From NCBI RefSeq assembly GCF_004339525.1, contig NZ_SMGE01000001.1:558001-622000 (forward strand): DNA of 64,000 bases. Direction: 5' to 3'. Position numbers and translations under genes: made by a program. The DNA is from Flavobacterium sp. 90 (GTDB lineage Bacteria; Bacteroidota; Bacteroidia; Flavobacteriales; Flavobacteriaceae). This document shows positions 26,359-35,847 of this stretch, one piece after another; positions within the stretch are counted from its first letter, which is position 1; each line of letters starts with the position of its first letter. The notes under the pieces were generated by a model, which was given only the letters and a program-made list of their open reading frames with translations, searched no databases and was not told where the DNA came from.

Positions 26359-27690
26359 TTACAAATAAATACTTCTTATCTTCTTCTTACGCGGTTTTGT
26401 AATATATTGGTCAAGGCTAAAAAAAGTGCAGAGAAAGGCTGGAGCAGGAAATAGTACAAGAAAAGAAGATGCTGAAATAATGGTCCCCGATAAAATTAAT
26501 TCCTGATAAGAAACAGAACCCACGGCCGCAGTGAAATAAACTGATGATAACATAACAAATATCAATACGCAGGCTGCGGAAAATACAACATATAAAGACT
26601 TTGCAGTAGCATTCAATATACCGTCCTTAATCATTGAAGACTTCCTGAAATAGTGGATTGCAGTGTCGGTTTGAAAATAAATCCCAATTACTGTTACGGC
26701 AATGCTGCATAAAAAAGTGGCATCCATTATCAATTTACAATTCCATGATATCGCCTTACATACAGCACTTATGAAAAGGAAGTTAAGTATTATAGCCAAA
26801 ACCGGAGCCAATGCCAGAACATAGCTCTGGTATCGTAAGACTACTAAAAGAAAATATAATACCGCAGCAGTTAAAATAATAATACCCGAATTACCTTCAG
26901 AAATAATATCTAAAAAATAGGGAATAAAGAGTGAAATCAATATCAAAGCCAATAATGTTATGGAAAAATAAATAATCTTATTGTAGATGATTGGACTTAC
27001 AATCCATGCTAAAACAGTAGCAGTCTGTTCAATACGTGCATTGAATTGAACAAGAAGCTTCTCAGAAAATGCAGGTTCCAAATCATCCTGCATACGCTCT
27101 TCATTGAGATGCCCAAGACCAAAGAAACCAAAAAAAGGCAGAAGCATCATGCAGTTAATCACAGGTACAGCTATTACCACAGCTATCATCCAAATAAAAC
27201 TTCTTGATGTAAATATCGAATACTTTAAAAAGAAAAGAGAAAACAGCAGTGACATTGCAGCAAAGAAAAGAATCACCAGCCAAAAGTTAATTTTCATGGC
27301 CTTACTTACGGCAGACTTTGCATCATTTTCCCATGATTTTTTACTCTCTCGTATGGAAAACAATAATAGGGTATTAATCAAAGCAGAAAAAGCCACGCTC
27401 ATTACGATGCTGAGTATTGTCAATGGTGAATATTCTATTTTAAAAAGATCTATCAAAAAAAGTATTCCCAAAATTACATTTAGGGTACACGCTAGACTGA
27501 TAAGTACAGAAATACTGTCCATAAGGAACAAATAACTTGACACGATATATAAAGCAGACAGCAGCATCAAATAAGAAGTGTCGATATGATCTGGCAGTGG
27601 AAATCTAAAGAGTGATAAGCTTCCTGTAATAAAAAAGAATACAGGAAGAATACTAAGAATAATTGGAGATTTAGAATAGCTGATTTTCAT
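26359..27690 (-). CDS. Polytopic membrane protein of unknown function (about 12 helices)
   Basis: A 443-aa very hydrophobic protein with roughly 11-13 transmembrane segments. They fall in two groups separated by a charged loop (HLNEERMQDDLEPAFSEKLLVQFNARIEQT, about 200-230). The overall layout recalls the membrane half of RND/MMPL transporters without the large periplasmic loops, but I see no defining motif. The C-terminus is strongly basic (KPRKKKIRSIYL), consistent with a cytoplasmic end. It lies 222 nt upstream of the UspA gene's stop and just after fabH in orientation terms. A transport or lipid-related role would only be a guess. Confidence 0.55.
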   Translation of the reverse strand: MKISYSKSPIILSILPVFFFITGSLSLFRFPLPDHIDTSYLMLLSALYIVSSYLFLMDSISVLISLACTLNVILGILFLIDLFKIEYSPLTILSIVMSVAFSALINTLLLFSIRESKKSWENDAKSAVSKAMKINFWLVILFFAAMSLLFSLFFLKYSIFTSRSFIWMIAVVIAVPVINCMMLLPFFGFFGLGHLNEERMQDDLEPAFSEKLLVQFNARIEQTATVLAWIVSPIIYNKIIYFSITLLALILISLFIPYFLDIISEGNSGIIILTAAVLYFLLVVLRYQSYVLALAPVLAIILNFLFISAVCKAISWNCKLIMDATFLCSIAVTVIGIYFQTDTAIHYFRKSSMIKDGILNATAKSLYVVFSAACVLIFVMLSSVYFTAAVGSVSYQELILSGTIISASSFLVLFPAPAFLCTFFSLDQYITKPRKKKIRSIYL

Positions 27691-27896
27691 TATTTGCCTT
27701 ATCGTAGGATTTTAATATTGTGAGTTGTATAAAATGAAGAATTGAAAATTACAATGCCCGGCAATGCATCAGGTACAGCATAATGCCAGCCAAAGGTTAC
27801 ACTTTATGTTCCAATTGATGGCTGTTTTTAAAAAATATAAAGGTCAAAAAACCTTAATGCTTTAAATTATAACTCCGGGCATTTATCCAAATGCCG

Positions 27897-28745
27897 CTAT
27901 CGATTCAGGGCGGTATAACCCGGAAAGGATAATAAAGGTATATCTAAACCTGCCGCCATGAATCGGGTCTTACTTTTGTGTACCAGCGAATCCCAAAAGC
28001 CGTATTTTTGAGGAACCATCACTAAAATATCTGCTCCATAAATTTTGATCTCTTTCTGTATTTCGTTAATTACAGCATTGGATCTGACACTCTTATAAAC
28101 ATATTTGACATCCTGAAACTCCTCTTCCAAAGTCAAATTTACCAGCATTCGCCCACGTTCCTGTTTCATATCATCAATTTTTTCATCTACGCTGAAAAAC
28201 TCCACCTCCGCACCTAAATTATCAAGGATATCCCTGAGCCATGAAAATTTTCTTATGGAAGAAAAACTTAATGTATCACAGGCATAAAGGATTTTTTTTA
28301 TATTAAAAAATCGTGCATTTAAGGGAACTGCCAGTATAGGGATGTTTAAATTCTTTATTACCGATGTTGTTGAATTGCCCATCAGATCCTGCTCAACAGA
28401 ACGATCGGCCATACCCATTACAACAAGATCTGTTTTACTGTCATCTATTAGGGAAATCAGCTGGTCTTCTAAAAAAGAATAGCTGCAGAAACAGCTCACT
28501 TCGATTTTGTAAAGCTTGGAAATATCCCTTCCTAATGCCTCAAGTCTCTGTGTCGCTTTCTCTATCTGTTTTTGCAGCGCCTCGGCACTAATGAGAGAAT
28601 TGGAACCGTGTACTGTCAAAGAAAATGAATTGAATAAGATTAATTTGGCATTGGCAGATTTTGCAAGTCCTGCAGCATAAGTAACAGCATTATTAGAGAT
28701 AGCAGAAAAATTGGTTGCCGCTATAATAGTAAAAGGTGAATTCAT
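27897..28745 (-). CDS. Universal stress protein with two tandem UspA domains
   Basis: 282 aa made of two UspA-like domains. Domain 1 (3-140) has TIIAATNFSAISNNAVTYAAGLA and DLVVMGMADRSVEQDLMGNSTTSVI. The last of these resembles the ATP-binding G2xG9xG(S/T) loop. Domain 2 (about 148-280) has IKKILYACDTLSF and ADILVMVPQKYGFWDSLVHKSKTRFMAA, where the nucleotide loop is degenerate. Proteins of this type respond to starvation and redox stress. It is transcribed divergently from the Crp-like gene at 28985, with a 239-bp gap between them that could hold control sites for both. Confidence 0.88.
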   Translation of the reverse strand: MNSPFTIIAATNFSAISNNAVTYAAGLAKSANAKLILFNSFSLTVHGSNSLISAEALQKQIEKATQRLEALGRDISKLYKIEVSCFCSYSFLEDQLISLIDDSKTDLVVMGMADRSVEQDLMGNSTTSVIKNLNIPILAVPLNARFFNIKKILYACDTLSFSSIRKFSWLRDILDNLGAEVEFFSVDEKIDDMKQERGRMLVNLTLEEEFQDVKYVYKSVRSNAVINEIQKEIKIYGADILVMVPQKYGFWDSLVHKSKTRFMAAGLDIPLLSFPGYTALNR

Positions 28746-28984
28746 AAATATATCAATTAAGCAATTATTACAGTAAATTTGCTGATTTAAGCTTTACTAT
28801 AATTTATAAAATTACCGTAGAATCAATATTTGGCTCCCAAACGTAATTTTTAGCTTCTGAAAATAGAATCAAGAGGAAATAAATTGAATTATTGCTTTAA
28901 TATTACATACATCAATAATGTATTGAGCCATATTCCAAAGTTGCAGCATATATTAACCGAAAGAACTCAATAGAAAATATAAAA

Positions 28985-29545
28985 ATGAATCCACTTATTA
29001 AAAAATTCAAACAATACGGTCCTGTCCCACCTGAGATCGAAAACCTGCTGGCAACCAAAATAAAATGTAAAACACACAAAAAAGGTGATTTTTTTCTTAA
29101 ACCGGGACAGCTTATTTCAAGCTTGTTTATTCTCGAAACAGGACTGGTACGCTCTTTTTACATAAAAGACGAACGGGAAATCAATTCTTGGTTTGGATTT
29201 GAAAATATCATTTTAGGTTCTATCTTACCATTATTCTACAACATACCGTCGGCTGAAAACATTCAGTTCTTAGAAGAATCAACTTTATATTATATTCAAA
29301 GCAGTGACCTGAACAAAATATATCAAAAGTCCAACGAAATGAATACCATCGGAAGATTAATGGCAGAAGAATATTGCAAAATTTTAGAAGACCGTATTAT
29401 GTCCCTGCAGACGCAATCCGCCGAAGAACGCTATAATTCTTTACTGGAATATCAACCCGACGCCGTACAAAGAATTTCGTTGGGTCATATTGCATCCTAC
29501 CTGGGCATTAAGCAGGAAACATTAAGCAGAATAAGAAAAAAATAA
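28985..29545 (+). CDS. Crp/Fnr-family regulator (cyclic-nucleotide-binding fold)
   Basis: A 186-aa protein with a cNMP-binding beta-roll (KCKTHKKGDFFLKPGQLISSLFILETGLVRSFYIKDERE) and a dimerisation helix (EEYCKILEDRIMSLQTQSAEERY). The C-terminal HTH is RISLGHIASYLGIKQETLSRIRKK. The phosphate-binding cassette is not well conserved, as is common in this Bacteroidota subgroup, so cAMP binding is doubtful. The reductase and SMR genes follow on the same strand within 75 nt and are the likely targets. The HTH ends right at the stop, without a wing extension. Confidence 0.9.
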   Translation: MNPLIKKFKQYGPVPPEIENLLATKIKCKTHKKGDFFLKPGQLISSLFILETGLVRSFYIKDEREINSWFGFENIILGSILPLFYNIPSAENIQFLEESTLYYIQSSDLNKIYQKSNEMNTIGRLMAEEYCKILEDRIMSLQTQSAEERYNSLLEYQPDAVQRISLGHIASYLGIKQETLSRIRKK

Positions 29546-29616
29546 ATGATTTTGACTTTTGTCAAAAAAAGCATTTAAAAGATGAAGTTACTTTGCCTGA
29601 TAAAATTAAGGTAATT

Positions 29617-30480
29617 ATGATATTAGTAACAGGAGCATCGGGAAACTTGGGAAGTTGGGTAATTGAAAACTTATTAAAACAAGTGCCTGCGCATACCATT
29701 TCGGTCTTGCAGAGAAATTCAAAAAAAGCAGCGTCATTTCAGCAGAAAGGAATCACCGTACATATTGGAGATTATGGAGATAAAGAATCTATCATTAATG
29801 CATTACGGGACGTAACAAAATTATTGCTGATAAGCAGCAGCGGCCCAAATGCTTTATCGGAACATAAAAATGTAATTGATGCCGCCAGGGAAAGCGGTGT
29901 AAAACACATCTATTATACTGGAGGAGCATTGAACCAAAAGGTAAAAGAATCAAAATTAGGTTCGTTAGCCGACTCCTATATCACAACTGAAAACTATATC
30001 ATAGAAAGCGGTTTAACTTATACTGTTTTCCAAAACGGGCTCTACGCCGAAACTATTCCTTATTTTGTTGGAGACCAGGTTTTAGAGAACGGTATTTATT
30101 TTCCTGCCGGTCAGGGGAAAGCATCGTTTGCAAAAAGGGAAGAAATGGGAGAAGCCATTGCCAATGTTTTAGCCAGCGAGGGACACGAGAATAAAATTTA
30201 TATCACCACAGGTCTTCCTTCTCATTCGTTTTCAGAAATTGCTCAAATGCTTTCTGTGTTATCAGGTAAACCTGTCGCTTATTACAGTCCTGAATCCGGC
30301 GAATTCGAATCCCAGTTGAGAGAACATGGCGTGAGTGAGGATGACATATGGGTTTCGTCACTATTTGCAGCCGTTATCAAAAATCAGGAATTTGACATTT
30401 CAAGATCTCACCTGGCAGAATTATTGGGCCGTAAACCTGCTGATTTAAAAACATATCTTAAAGAAACTTTCATTAACTAA
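29617..30480 (+). CDS. NmrA-like NAD(P)H-binding oxidoreductase (YtfG/QOR2-like)
   Basis: About 287 aa. MILVTGASGNLGSWVIENLL is a Rossmann NAD(P) loop (GxxGxxG). HIGDYGDKESIINAL and LLLISSSGPNALSEHKNVIDAARESGVKHIYYTGG match the atypical SDR subgroup that includes NmrA and quinone reductase QOR2. A TTG at 29593 could extend it by 8 residues, but the ATG at 29617 starts right at the Rossmann strand and is preferred. It lies between the Crp-like regulator and an SMR pump, suggesting a small redox or xenobiotic response operon. Confidence 0.85.
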   Translation: MILVTGASGNLGSWVIENLLKQVPAHTISVLQRNSKKAASFQQKGITVHIGDYGDKESIINALRDVTKLLLISSSGPNALSEHKNVIDAARESGVKHIYYTGGALNQKVKESKLGSLADSYITTENYIIESGLTYTVFQNGLYAETIPYFVGDQVLENGIYFPAGQGKASFAKREEMGEAIANVLASEGHENKIYITTGLPSHSFSEIAQMLSVLSGKPVAYYSPESGEFESQLREHGVSEDDIWVSSLFAAVIKNQEFDISRSHLAELLGRKPADLKTYLKETFIN

Positions 30481-30486
30481 ATTATT

Positions 30487-30813
30487 ATGAAATACTTATT
30501 TCTCGCATCGGCCATTATATTTGAGGTAATCGGCTCAAGTTTTATGAAAGCGTCTGATGGTTTTACCAAATGGCTTCCTTCTGCTATTGTTGTAGCGGCA
30601 TATATAACATGTTTTTATTTCTTATCATTAGCCCTTAAAAGCATTCCTCTGGGAATTGCCTATGCCATTTGGGGAGGTCTGGGAATCGTGCTAACAGCGG
30701 CAGTTTCCGTTTTAGTCTTCAAACAAAAATTGGATATGCCCGCCATAATTGGAATCACATTAATCGTTGCAGGAGTAGTTATAATGAATTTCTTTTCAAA
30801 AACTACACATTAA
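30487..30813 (+). CDS. Small multidrug resistance (SMR/EmrE-type) efflux protein
   Basis: 108 aa and four transmembrane helices, the usual SMR layout. The essential membrane Glu is in FLASAIIFEVIGSSFMKAS (E14). Conserved GIAYAIWGGLGIVLTAAVSVLVF follows. It exports quaternary cations as an antiparallel dimer by proton exchange. The gene starts 6 nt after the oxidoreductase stop, so the two are translationally linked. A terminator pair closes the operon. Confidence 0.93.
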   Translation: MKYLFLASAIIFEVIGSSFMKASDGFTKWLPSAIVVAAYITCFYFLSLALKSIPLGIAYAIWGGLGIVLTAAVSVLVFKQKLDMPAIIGITLIVAGVVIMNFFSKTTH

Positions 30814-30861
30814 ACTTCATATAGCTAAAACATAGTATAGGATTTAACTGCATGCAATTAA

Positions 30862-30899
30862 AAAAAAGGGACAGAGAAAATTTTCTCTGTCCCTTTTTT
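30862..30899. terminator. Bidirectional intrinsic terminator
   Basis: A perfect palindrome with 19-nt arms and no spacer. It is an A-run plus GGGACAGAGAAAA, then the complement and a T-run. It works for the plus-strand SMR operon and would also serve the opposite strand. Confidence 0.9.
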
Positions 30900-30936
30900 A
30901 TTTTAAACATCATCCAAAATTATACATAAAAATTAA

Positions 30937-30961
30937 AAGAGCTGTTGGCAAAACAGCTCTT
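30937..30961. terminator. Second stem-loop between the convergent units
   Basis: AAGAGCTGTT (30937-30946) and AACAGCTCTT (30952-30961) form a perfect 10-bp stem with a 5-nt loop, followed by TGGGTTTTT on the plus strand. It probably backs up the terminator 40 nt upstream or serves dsbD on the minus strand. Confidence 0.6.
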
Positions 30962-31125
30962 TGGGTTTTTCATATAAGCAAGTTAACTAATTCAATACTT
31001 TCAAAAATAAAAAAGATGAAAAACCACTATTTTTTTGTTCGAACCTTTTGTTTTAATCTGATAATCTGGTTTTTAGATTCAATAATAAATCAGACCTTTA
31101 AAAAAAAACATCGGATAGAATCCTG

Positions 31126-33147
31126 TTATTTAAAACTTTGAATACCCTCTTTAAGCCAGTTGCCGTAATCCTCAATATCGGGATTATAAGCAGTAGGCTG
31201 ATTTAATGCTTCTCCCTTATGATTAATAAGAACATAATAGGGCTGCGCATTAGTTTTGTATTTCATAATTTGAAATTCGCTCCATTTCTGACCAGTGTAT
31301 ACAAGTTTTTTCCCTGTTATTTTTGATATTATCTGGTCTTTTTCAGCGATCTCTCTTTTATCATCAACGTATAAGGAGATCAAAACAACATCATTTTTTA
31401 GGTAAGACAGTATCTGATTGTCCGACCAAACACGCTCCTCCATCTTTCTGCAATTCACACAAGCATAACCTGTAAAATCAAGCATAACAGGTTTGTTTAC
31501 TTTTCTGGCATAAGCCAGCCCCTGTTCATAATCATGGAAAGCCGGTATGCCTTGCGGTCCTTCTTCAGAACCTTCTGGAAAGATTATACTGGCCGTCTTT
31601 ATCTGATTGGCAGCACCGACTCCCTTAGGGGATTCACTGTATTGTTGTGGAGGAGGAAATCCACTGATCCACTGCAGGGGAGCTCCCCATAAACCAGGAA
31701 CCATATAAATGGTGAAAGCAAGTACAAAAATACCCAATGTCAGTCTTCCCACTGAAAGATGCTCTATGGGAGTATCGTGGCTCAGTTTAATTTTTCCAAA
31801 TAAATACAAGACTAAGACCGAAAAAATAGCAATCCATATGGCCAGAAAAGTTTCCCTTTCCAGTAAATGTAATTGTAAAACCAAATCCGCATTACTTAAA
31901 AATTTAAAAGCCAGCGCCAATTCTAAAAAACCTAAAACTACTTTTACGCTGTTCAGCCATCCACCCGATTTGGGCAGTGAATTCATCCAGCCTGGAAATG
32001 CAGCAAAAAGAGTAAATGGTATTGCAATGGCCAAAGAAAATCCTAACATTCCTAAAATAGGAGATAGCCCTCCTTCACTTGCCGCCTGTACCAATAAGGT
32101 TCCTACAATTGGGCCCGTGCATGAAAATGAAACAATAGCCAGTGCCAGTGCCATAAATAAAATCCCGATAAGACCGCTTGCCTGAGATTTTTTGTCCACT
32201 TTTGTGAGCCATGAGCTTGGTAAAATAATCTCGAAAGCACCTAAGAATGAAAGGGCAAAAAAGAGAAGCAGACTAAAAAATATCAGATTGAAAGTGACAT
32301 TAGTCGCTAAAGCATTTAAAGCATCCGCGCCAAATATGGTGGTAACTAAAGTTCCAAGAGCCACGTAGATTATAATGATAAAAAAACCATAAATTAAAGC
32401 GTTTATAACCCCCGCTCTTTTGTTTTTGCTTTGTTTGGTGAAAAAACTTACCGTCATGGGAATCATCGGAAAAACGCAAGGCGTTAATAACGCGGCAAGT
32501 CCGCCTAGAAAGCTAAAAAAGAAAATACTCCATGAACCTTTAGAACTCGGCAGCGTTTTTGATTTTGATATCACCTTGGCAGGTACTCTGGCAGTCCTAA
32601 CTTCTTTTGCAGTATCAGTAGTATTATGTTCTTTTGCCTGTATGTCCGTATTTATATTGATCTGAACCATTGGGGAAGTATCTTTCTTTGACGTAGATTT
32701 TGGAATATCAAAAAACAATTCTTTTTCAGTAGGAGGCAGGCAGCGCTGATCATTACATACCATAAATTCTATAGCAGCCTTAATACGGAAAGCACCACTT
32801 CTCTTTCTTTCTACAATCTGTTTAAAGACAGTCTTGGTTTCAAAATATTTGATACGCATTTTAAAAACCGGATCATCAATTTCACGTCCTTCCAGCTCTT
32901 TTACAGTGCCTTTTGTTTCATAATTTTCAGAGGCAGCAAAACTAATGGTAGTGGCAACAGGTCCGTTTTCAGGCACCTGCTGAGAATACATATGCCAGCC
33001 TTTTTCTATCTGGGCAGTAATTATTAATTCAACATTATCGTTGTCTGTCTCCCTTAAGCTGGTTTTAAACGAAACCGGGTCGTAAACTTGGGCAATACAA
33101 GTGCATATCGTGAACAAAGTCACAAATAAAGTAAAAAAAACTCTCAT
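31126..33147 (-). CDS. dsbD: Thiol:disulfide interchange protein DsbD
   Basis: 673 aa with the full DsbD layout. A signal peptide leads into an N-terminal periplasmic domain (YDPVSFKTSLRETD, MVCNDQRCLPPTEKELFF). The central eight-helix membrane domain carries redox cysteines in LLTPCVFPMIPMT and FSCTGPIVGTLLV. The C-terminal thioredoxin domain has ACVNCRKMEERVW (CxxC). It carries electrons from cytoplasmic thioredoxin to periplasmic thiol proteins. A TlpA-like gene lies upstream on the same strand, and a second TlpA-like protein is encoded at 41994. Both are plausible electron acceptors. Confidence 0.95.
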   Translation of the reverse strand: MRVFFTLFVTLFTICTCIAQVYDPVSFKTSLRETDNDNVELIITAQIEKGWHMYSQQVPENGPVATTISFAASENYETKGTVKELEGREIDDPVFKMRIKYFETKTVFKQIVERKRSGAFRIKAAIEFMVCNDQRCLPPTEKELFFDIPKSTSKKDTSPMVQININTDIQAKEHNTTDTAKEVRTARVPAKVISKSKTLPSSKGSWSIFFFSFLGGLAALLTPCVFPMIPMTVSFFTKQSKNKRAGVINALIYGFFIIIIYVALGTLVTTIFGADALNALATNVTFNLIFFSLLLFFALSFLGAFEIILPSSWLTKVDKKSQASGLIGILFMALALAIVSFSCTGPIVGTLLVQAASEGGLSPILGMLGFSLAIAIPFTLFAAFPGWMNSLPKSGGWLNSVKVVLGFLELALAFKFLSNADLVLQLHLLERETFLAIWIAIFSVLVLYLFGKIKLSHDTPIEHLSVGRLTLGIFVLAFTIYMVPGLWGAPLQWISGFPPPQQYSESPKGVGAANQIKTASIIFPEGSEEGPQGIPAFHDYEQGLAYARKVNKPVMLDFTGYACVNCRKMEERVWSDNQILSYLKNDVVLISLYVDDKREIAEKDQIISKITGKKLVYTGQKWSEFQIMKYKTNAQPYYVLINHKGEALNQPTAYNPDIEDYGNWLKEGIQSFK

Positions 33148-33387
33148 GTATTTCAGGATATTTTCAGGAATTCCTCCTGTCTTAAATAATTTTATTTCTT
33201 AATGTCAATACTAGGTATATAGAATCAATCAGTAAATATTTTAGGCCGCATTTGATATTGTTTCTCTGGATTTTTCATTGAAAATATTATTAATCTTATT
33301 TTGTAATTTAGACTTCTGTCAATTCCTTACTAAATAAGAACTCTGCAAATAATGCAGATTAAAATTTTTTACTGTTTTTCCAAATCT

Positions 33388-34443
33388 TTATTTTTTGGTA
33401 TTATAATAATCCAAAACCCCTTTTAAATACGGTATAGTTTCTTGTTGTTTTAATTTTTCTGCCAGTGTAAGTGCCCTATGGGCCGCAATTAATGCCTGGT
33501 CTTTGTCACCGCTTTTGAAATAACAGCGCCCCATGAAATCATTTACCATCAGACTATCCGAATAACTATACTTTGAAATAAGAATCTCAAACAATTTAGC
33601 TCCATAAGCATACGTTTTGGGATATAAATCTTCTGCCTGGGCAATTACTCGCGCCGCATCAAATAAATACACCTCAAGCTCTTTATCTTTTGATTCCTTT
33701 GTAACCTTGTCCATAAGATCCATGGTATCCCACTGCGAAATTTTAAGCAGGGCCTTAAATTTCTCAGAAATTACCTGTTTTCCCGCCAGAGTGTCCCGCT
33801 TCATAATCTCATCGGCTACATAGATAGCTTTTACATACTCTTTATTGTTATTTAAAGTAATCATTTCATTAGAAGACATTTCAGGTTTTTCCATAAGTTT
33901 CCATACAATAGTCTCAATCTCTTGTGCCCGAAAATCAGTCAGCGCATCAAATTTTCCAGCTACATTTCCCTGCTGATCTATAATAATGACAGTTGGGTTA
34001 CCTGCTCCTATAGACTTTCCATAAGCATCATTATTGATTGTCATGGGGAATTTATAGTCCTGCTCCTGCCAGTACTTTACCGGATTCCCTTTTTTAACAG
34101 ATTCTGCAAAATTAACGCCTATCATCAGAAAATTTTCGCCATTGTACTTTTGCAACATGTTATTAAGTTCTTTGGTTAATTCCCGACATGGGGAACACCA
34201 GGTAGACCAAAAATCAAGTACAATCACTTTCCCTATTAAATCATTGCTGTCTAAAACCTTGCCATCGGGTGTAGTCATCGAGAACGGTTTTATGGGCTGC
34301 CCATTTTTTGAGTTATCCCATCCGCTGGTGTAAAAACCTCTGGTATCTTGGACAAGGCTGACATAATTTTGACCAAAGCAGATCATTGGCAGAATTGCTA
34401 AAATGGTCAAAATTGTCTTTTGCATAAAATATTTGTTTTTCAA
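33388..34443 (-). CDS. TlpA-like thioredoxin-fold lipidless periplasmic protein
   Basis: 351 aa. The signal peptide is about 1-24 (ILTILAILPMICFGQ). A thioredoxin-fold domain holds the active site FWSTWCSPCREL (C83, C86) and the cis-Pro region GAGNPTVIIID. The C-terminal 170 residues are helical with TPR-like character (YGAKLFEILISKYSYSD, GRCYFKSGDKDQALIAAHRALTLAEKL). It starts 4 nt after the susD stop and closes the fecR-susC-susD-tlpA run. A role in reducing an imported substrate or a surface protein is likely, with dsbD downstream as the electron source. Confidence 0.88.
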   Translation of the reverse strand: MKNKYFMQKTILTILAILPMICFGQNYVSLVQDTRGFYTSGWDNSKNGQPIKPFSMTTPDGKVLDSNDLIGKVIVLDFWSTWCSPCRELTKELNNMLQKYNGENFLMIGVNFAESVKKGNPVKYWQEQDYKFPMTINNDAYGKSIGAGNPTVIIIDQQGNVAGKFDALTDFRAQEIETIVWKLMEKPEMSSNEMITLNNNKEYVKAIYVADEIMKRDTLAGKQVISEKFKALLKISQWDTMDLMDKVTKESKDKELEVYLFDAARVIAQAEDLYPKTYAYGAKLFEILISKYSYSDSLMVNDFMGRCYFKSGDKDQALIAAHRALTLAEKLKQQETIPYLKGVLDYYNTKK

Positions 34444-34447
34444 AATA

Positions 34448-35815
34448 TTAGTATCCTTTGTTTTGTGTCAAATTAGGATTAAGCTTTATTTCAGATATTG
34501 GTATTGGGTACAGCATATCATCGGTATTCCAATTTTTATTTGGAAGAGCTCCTAATACTGCTGAAGCTCTTGAAGTCCTGTTTAAATCCAGCCAGCGATG
34601 TCCCCATTCGGCAAAAAACTCAAGCCTTTTTTCTTTTTCTATCAATAAAAGACATTCTCCCTGACTTATTCCCACAGGATCAATTTCGGATATTCCCGCC
34701 CTGTTTCTTATTACGTTCAAATCCAAGATGGCACCGGATATGTTATTTTGATTGGCCTTTGCTTCGGCAGCAATAAAGTACTGCTCAGCAGCTCTCAACA
34801 AAACATTATATTGCGGCGGTCCTGATGAATCATAAGGGCTTGTAGTATACTTGGCAGCATAAAAATTACCCTGATCTTCTCCAACCCATGAAATTCTTCT
34901 TAAATCTCCCGGTTCAAATTCTTTCAGGAGATTATCCTCAAGGAGATAATCCGCACCAAAAAGATTCATTAAAGAGGACTCAAAACTGCTTGTGTAATTA
35001 TTGGGCGGCTGTAATTGAAATATTGTCTCTGAACTATTAGGAAAAAATACTTCCCCAACATTCGGTAATGCAGCTCCTGTCCCTAATGTATTTGCAATGG
35101 TCATTTCTGCATATTTTTGCGCCTCAGCCCAGTTTTTCTGATACAAATATACTCTTGCCAATAAGGCGGTGGCTGCAGATTTTTTTGCCCTTATATTATT
35201 AGATGCCGTCTCTGGCAGATTTTTAACGGATTCTAATAAATCGTTTAGAATAAATGTATATACATCTGCCTTAGGAATCCTAACAGACTTTGAAGTTGTA
35301 CTCCATTTTGTAGAAGTGATAAGAGGCACATCACCCCATAGGTTTACCAAATAGAAATAACAATAGGCTCTTAAAAATTTTGCCTCTGCCAGGAACTGCA
35401 ATCTTTTGTTTTCCGGAAAATTAGAATTATTCTCCAGCCCTTCGACTGTACCATTGGCCTGACCAATTACCTGATAAATTGACGACCAGAAAACCTGAAC
35501 ATTATCATTATTAGCAACAATGTCATTAATATGCAGCTGCCTGCTCGGGCTGTCATCGGTATGCCTGTACATATCATCTGCAGACAGCCCAAGGTATACC
35601 GAAGTGTAACCCTGTCCTAAACTGGAAGAGGTTAATTGATAATAAATTCCAAGTACGGCAGAATTTGCGCCTTTTTCATCACTAAAAACATCATCTTTTA
35701 CCAGTGCATTTTTAGGAGGATCAATTTCTGTAAAACTCTCACATGACTGCAAAACTGTAAGCATTGAGAAAATAAATAATACAATAACTTTATTTTTAAG
35801 TTTATTTATAAACAT
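34448..35815 (-). CDS. SusD/RagB-family nutrient-binding outer-membrane lipoprotein
   Basis: About 455 aa from MFINKLKNKVIVLFIFSMLTVLQSC, with Cys26 as the lipidation site. The SusD fold is shown by helical TPR segments (RLQFLAEAKFLRAYCYFYLVNLWGDVPL) and by the C-terminal NVIRNRAGI and EKEKRLEFFAEWGHRWLDLNRT motifs. It caps the SusC channel and captures the ligand. The ligand is not evident. An upstream in-frame ATG at 35860 overlaps susC and lacks a signal, so I chose 35815. Confidence 0.93.
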   Translation of the reverse strand: MFINKLKNKVIVLFIFSMLTVLQSCESFTEIDPPKNALVKDDVFSDEKGANSAVLGIYYQLTSSSLGQGYTSVYLGLSADDMYRHTDDSPSRQLHINDIVANNDNVQVFWSSIYQVIGQANGTVEGLENNSNFPENKRLQFLAEAKFLRAYCYFYLVNLWGDVPLITSTKWSTTSKSVRIPKADVYTFILNDLLESVKNLPETASNNIRAKKSAATALLARVYLYQKNWAEAQKYAEMTIANTLGTGAALPNVGEVFFPNSSETIFQLQPPNNYTSSFESSLMNLFGADYLLEDNLLKEFEPGDLRRISWVGEDQGNFYAAKYTTSPYDSSGPPQYNVLLRAAEQYFIAAEAKANQNNISGAILDLNVIRNRAGISEIDPVGISQGECLLLIEKEKRLEFFAEWGHRWLDLNRTSRASAVLGALPNKNWNTDDMLYPIPISEIKLNPNLTQNKGY

Positions 35816-35847
35816 GATACCATTATTTTTTATTAATGAATGAAAAA

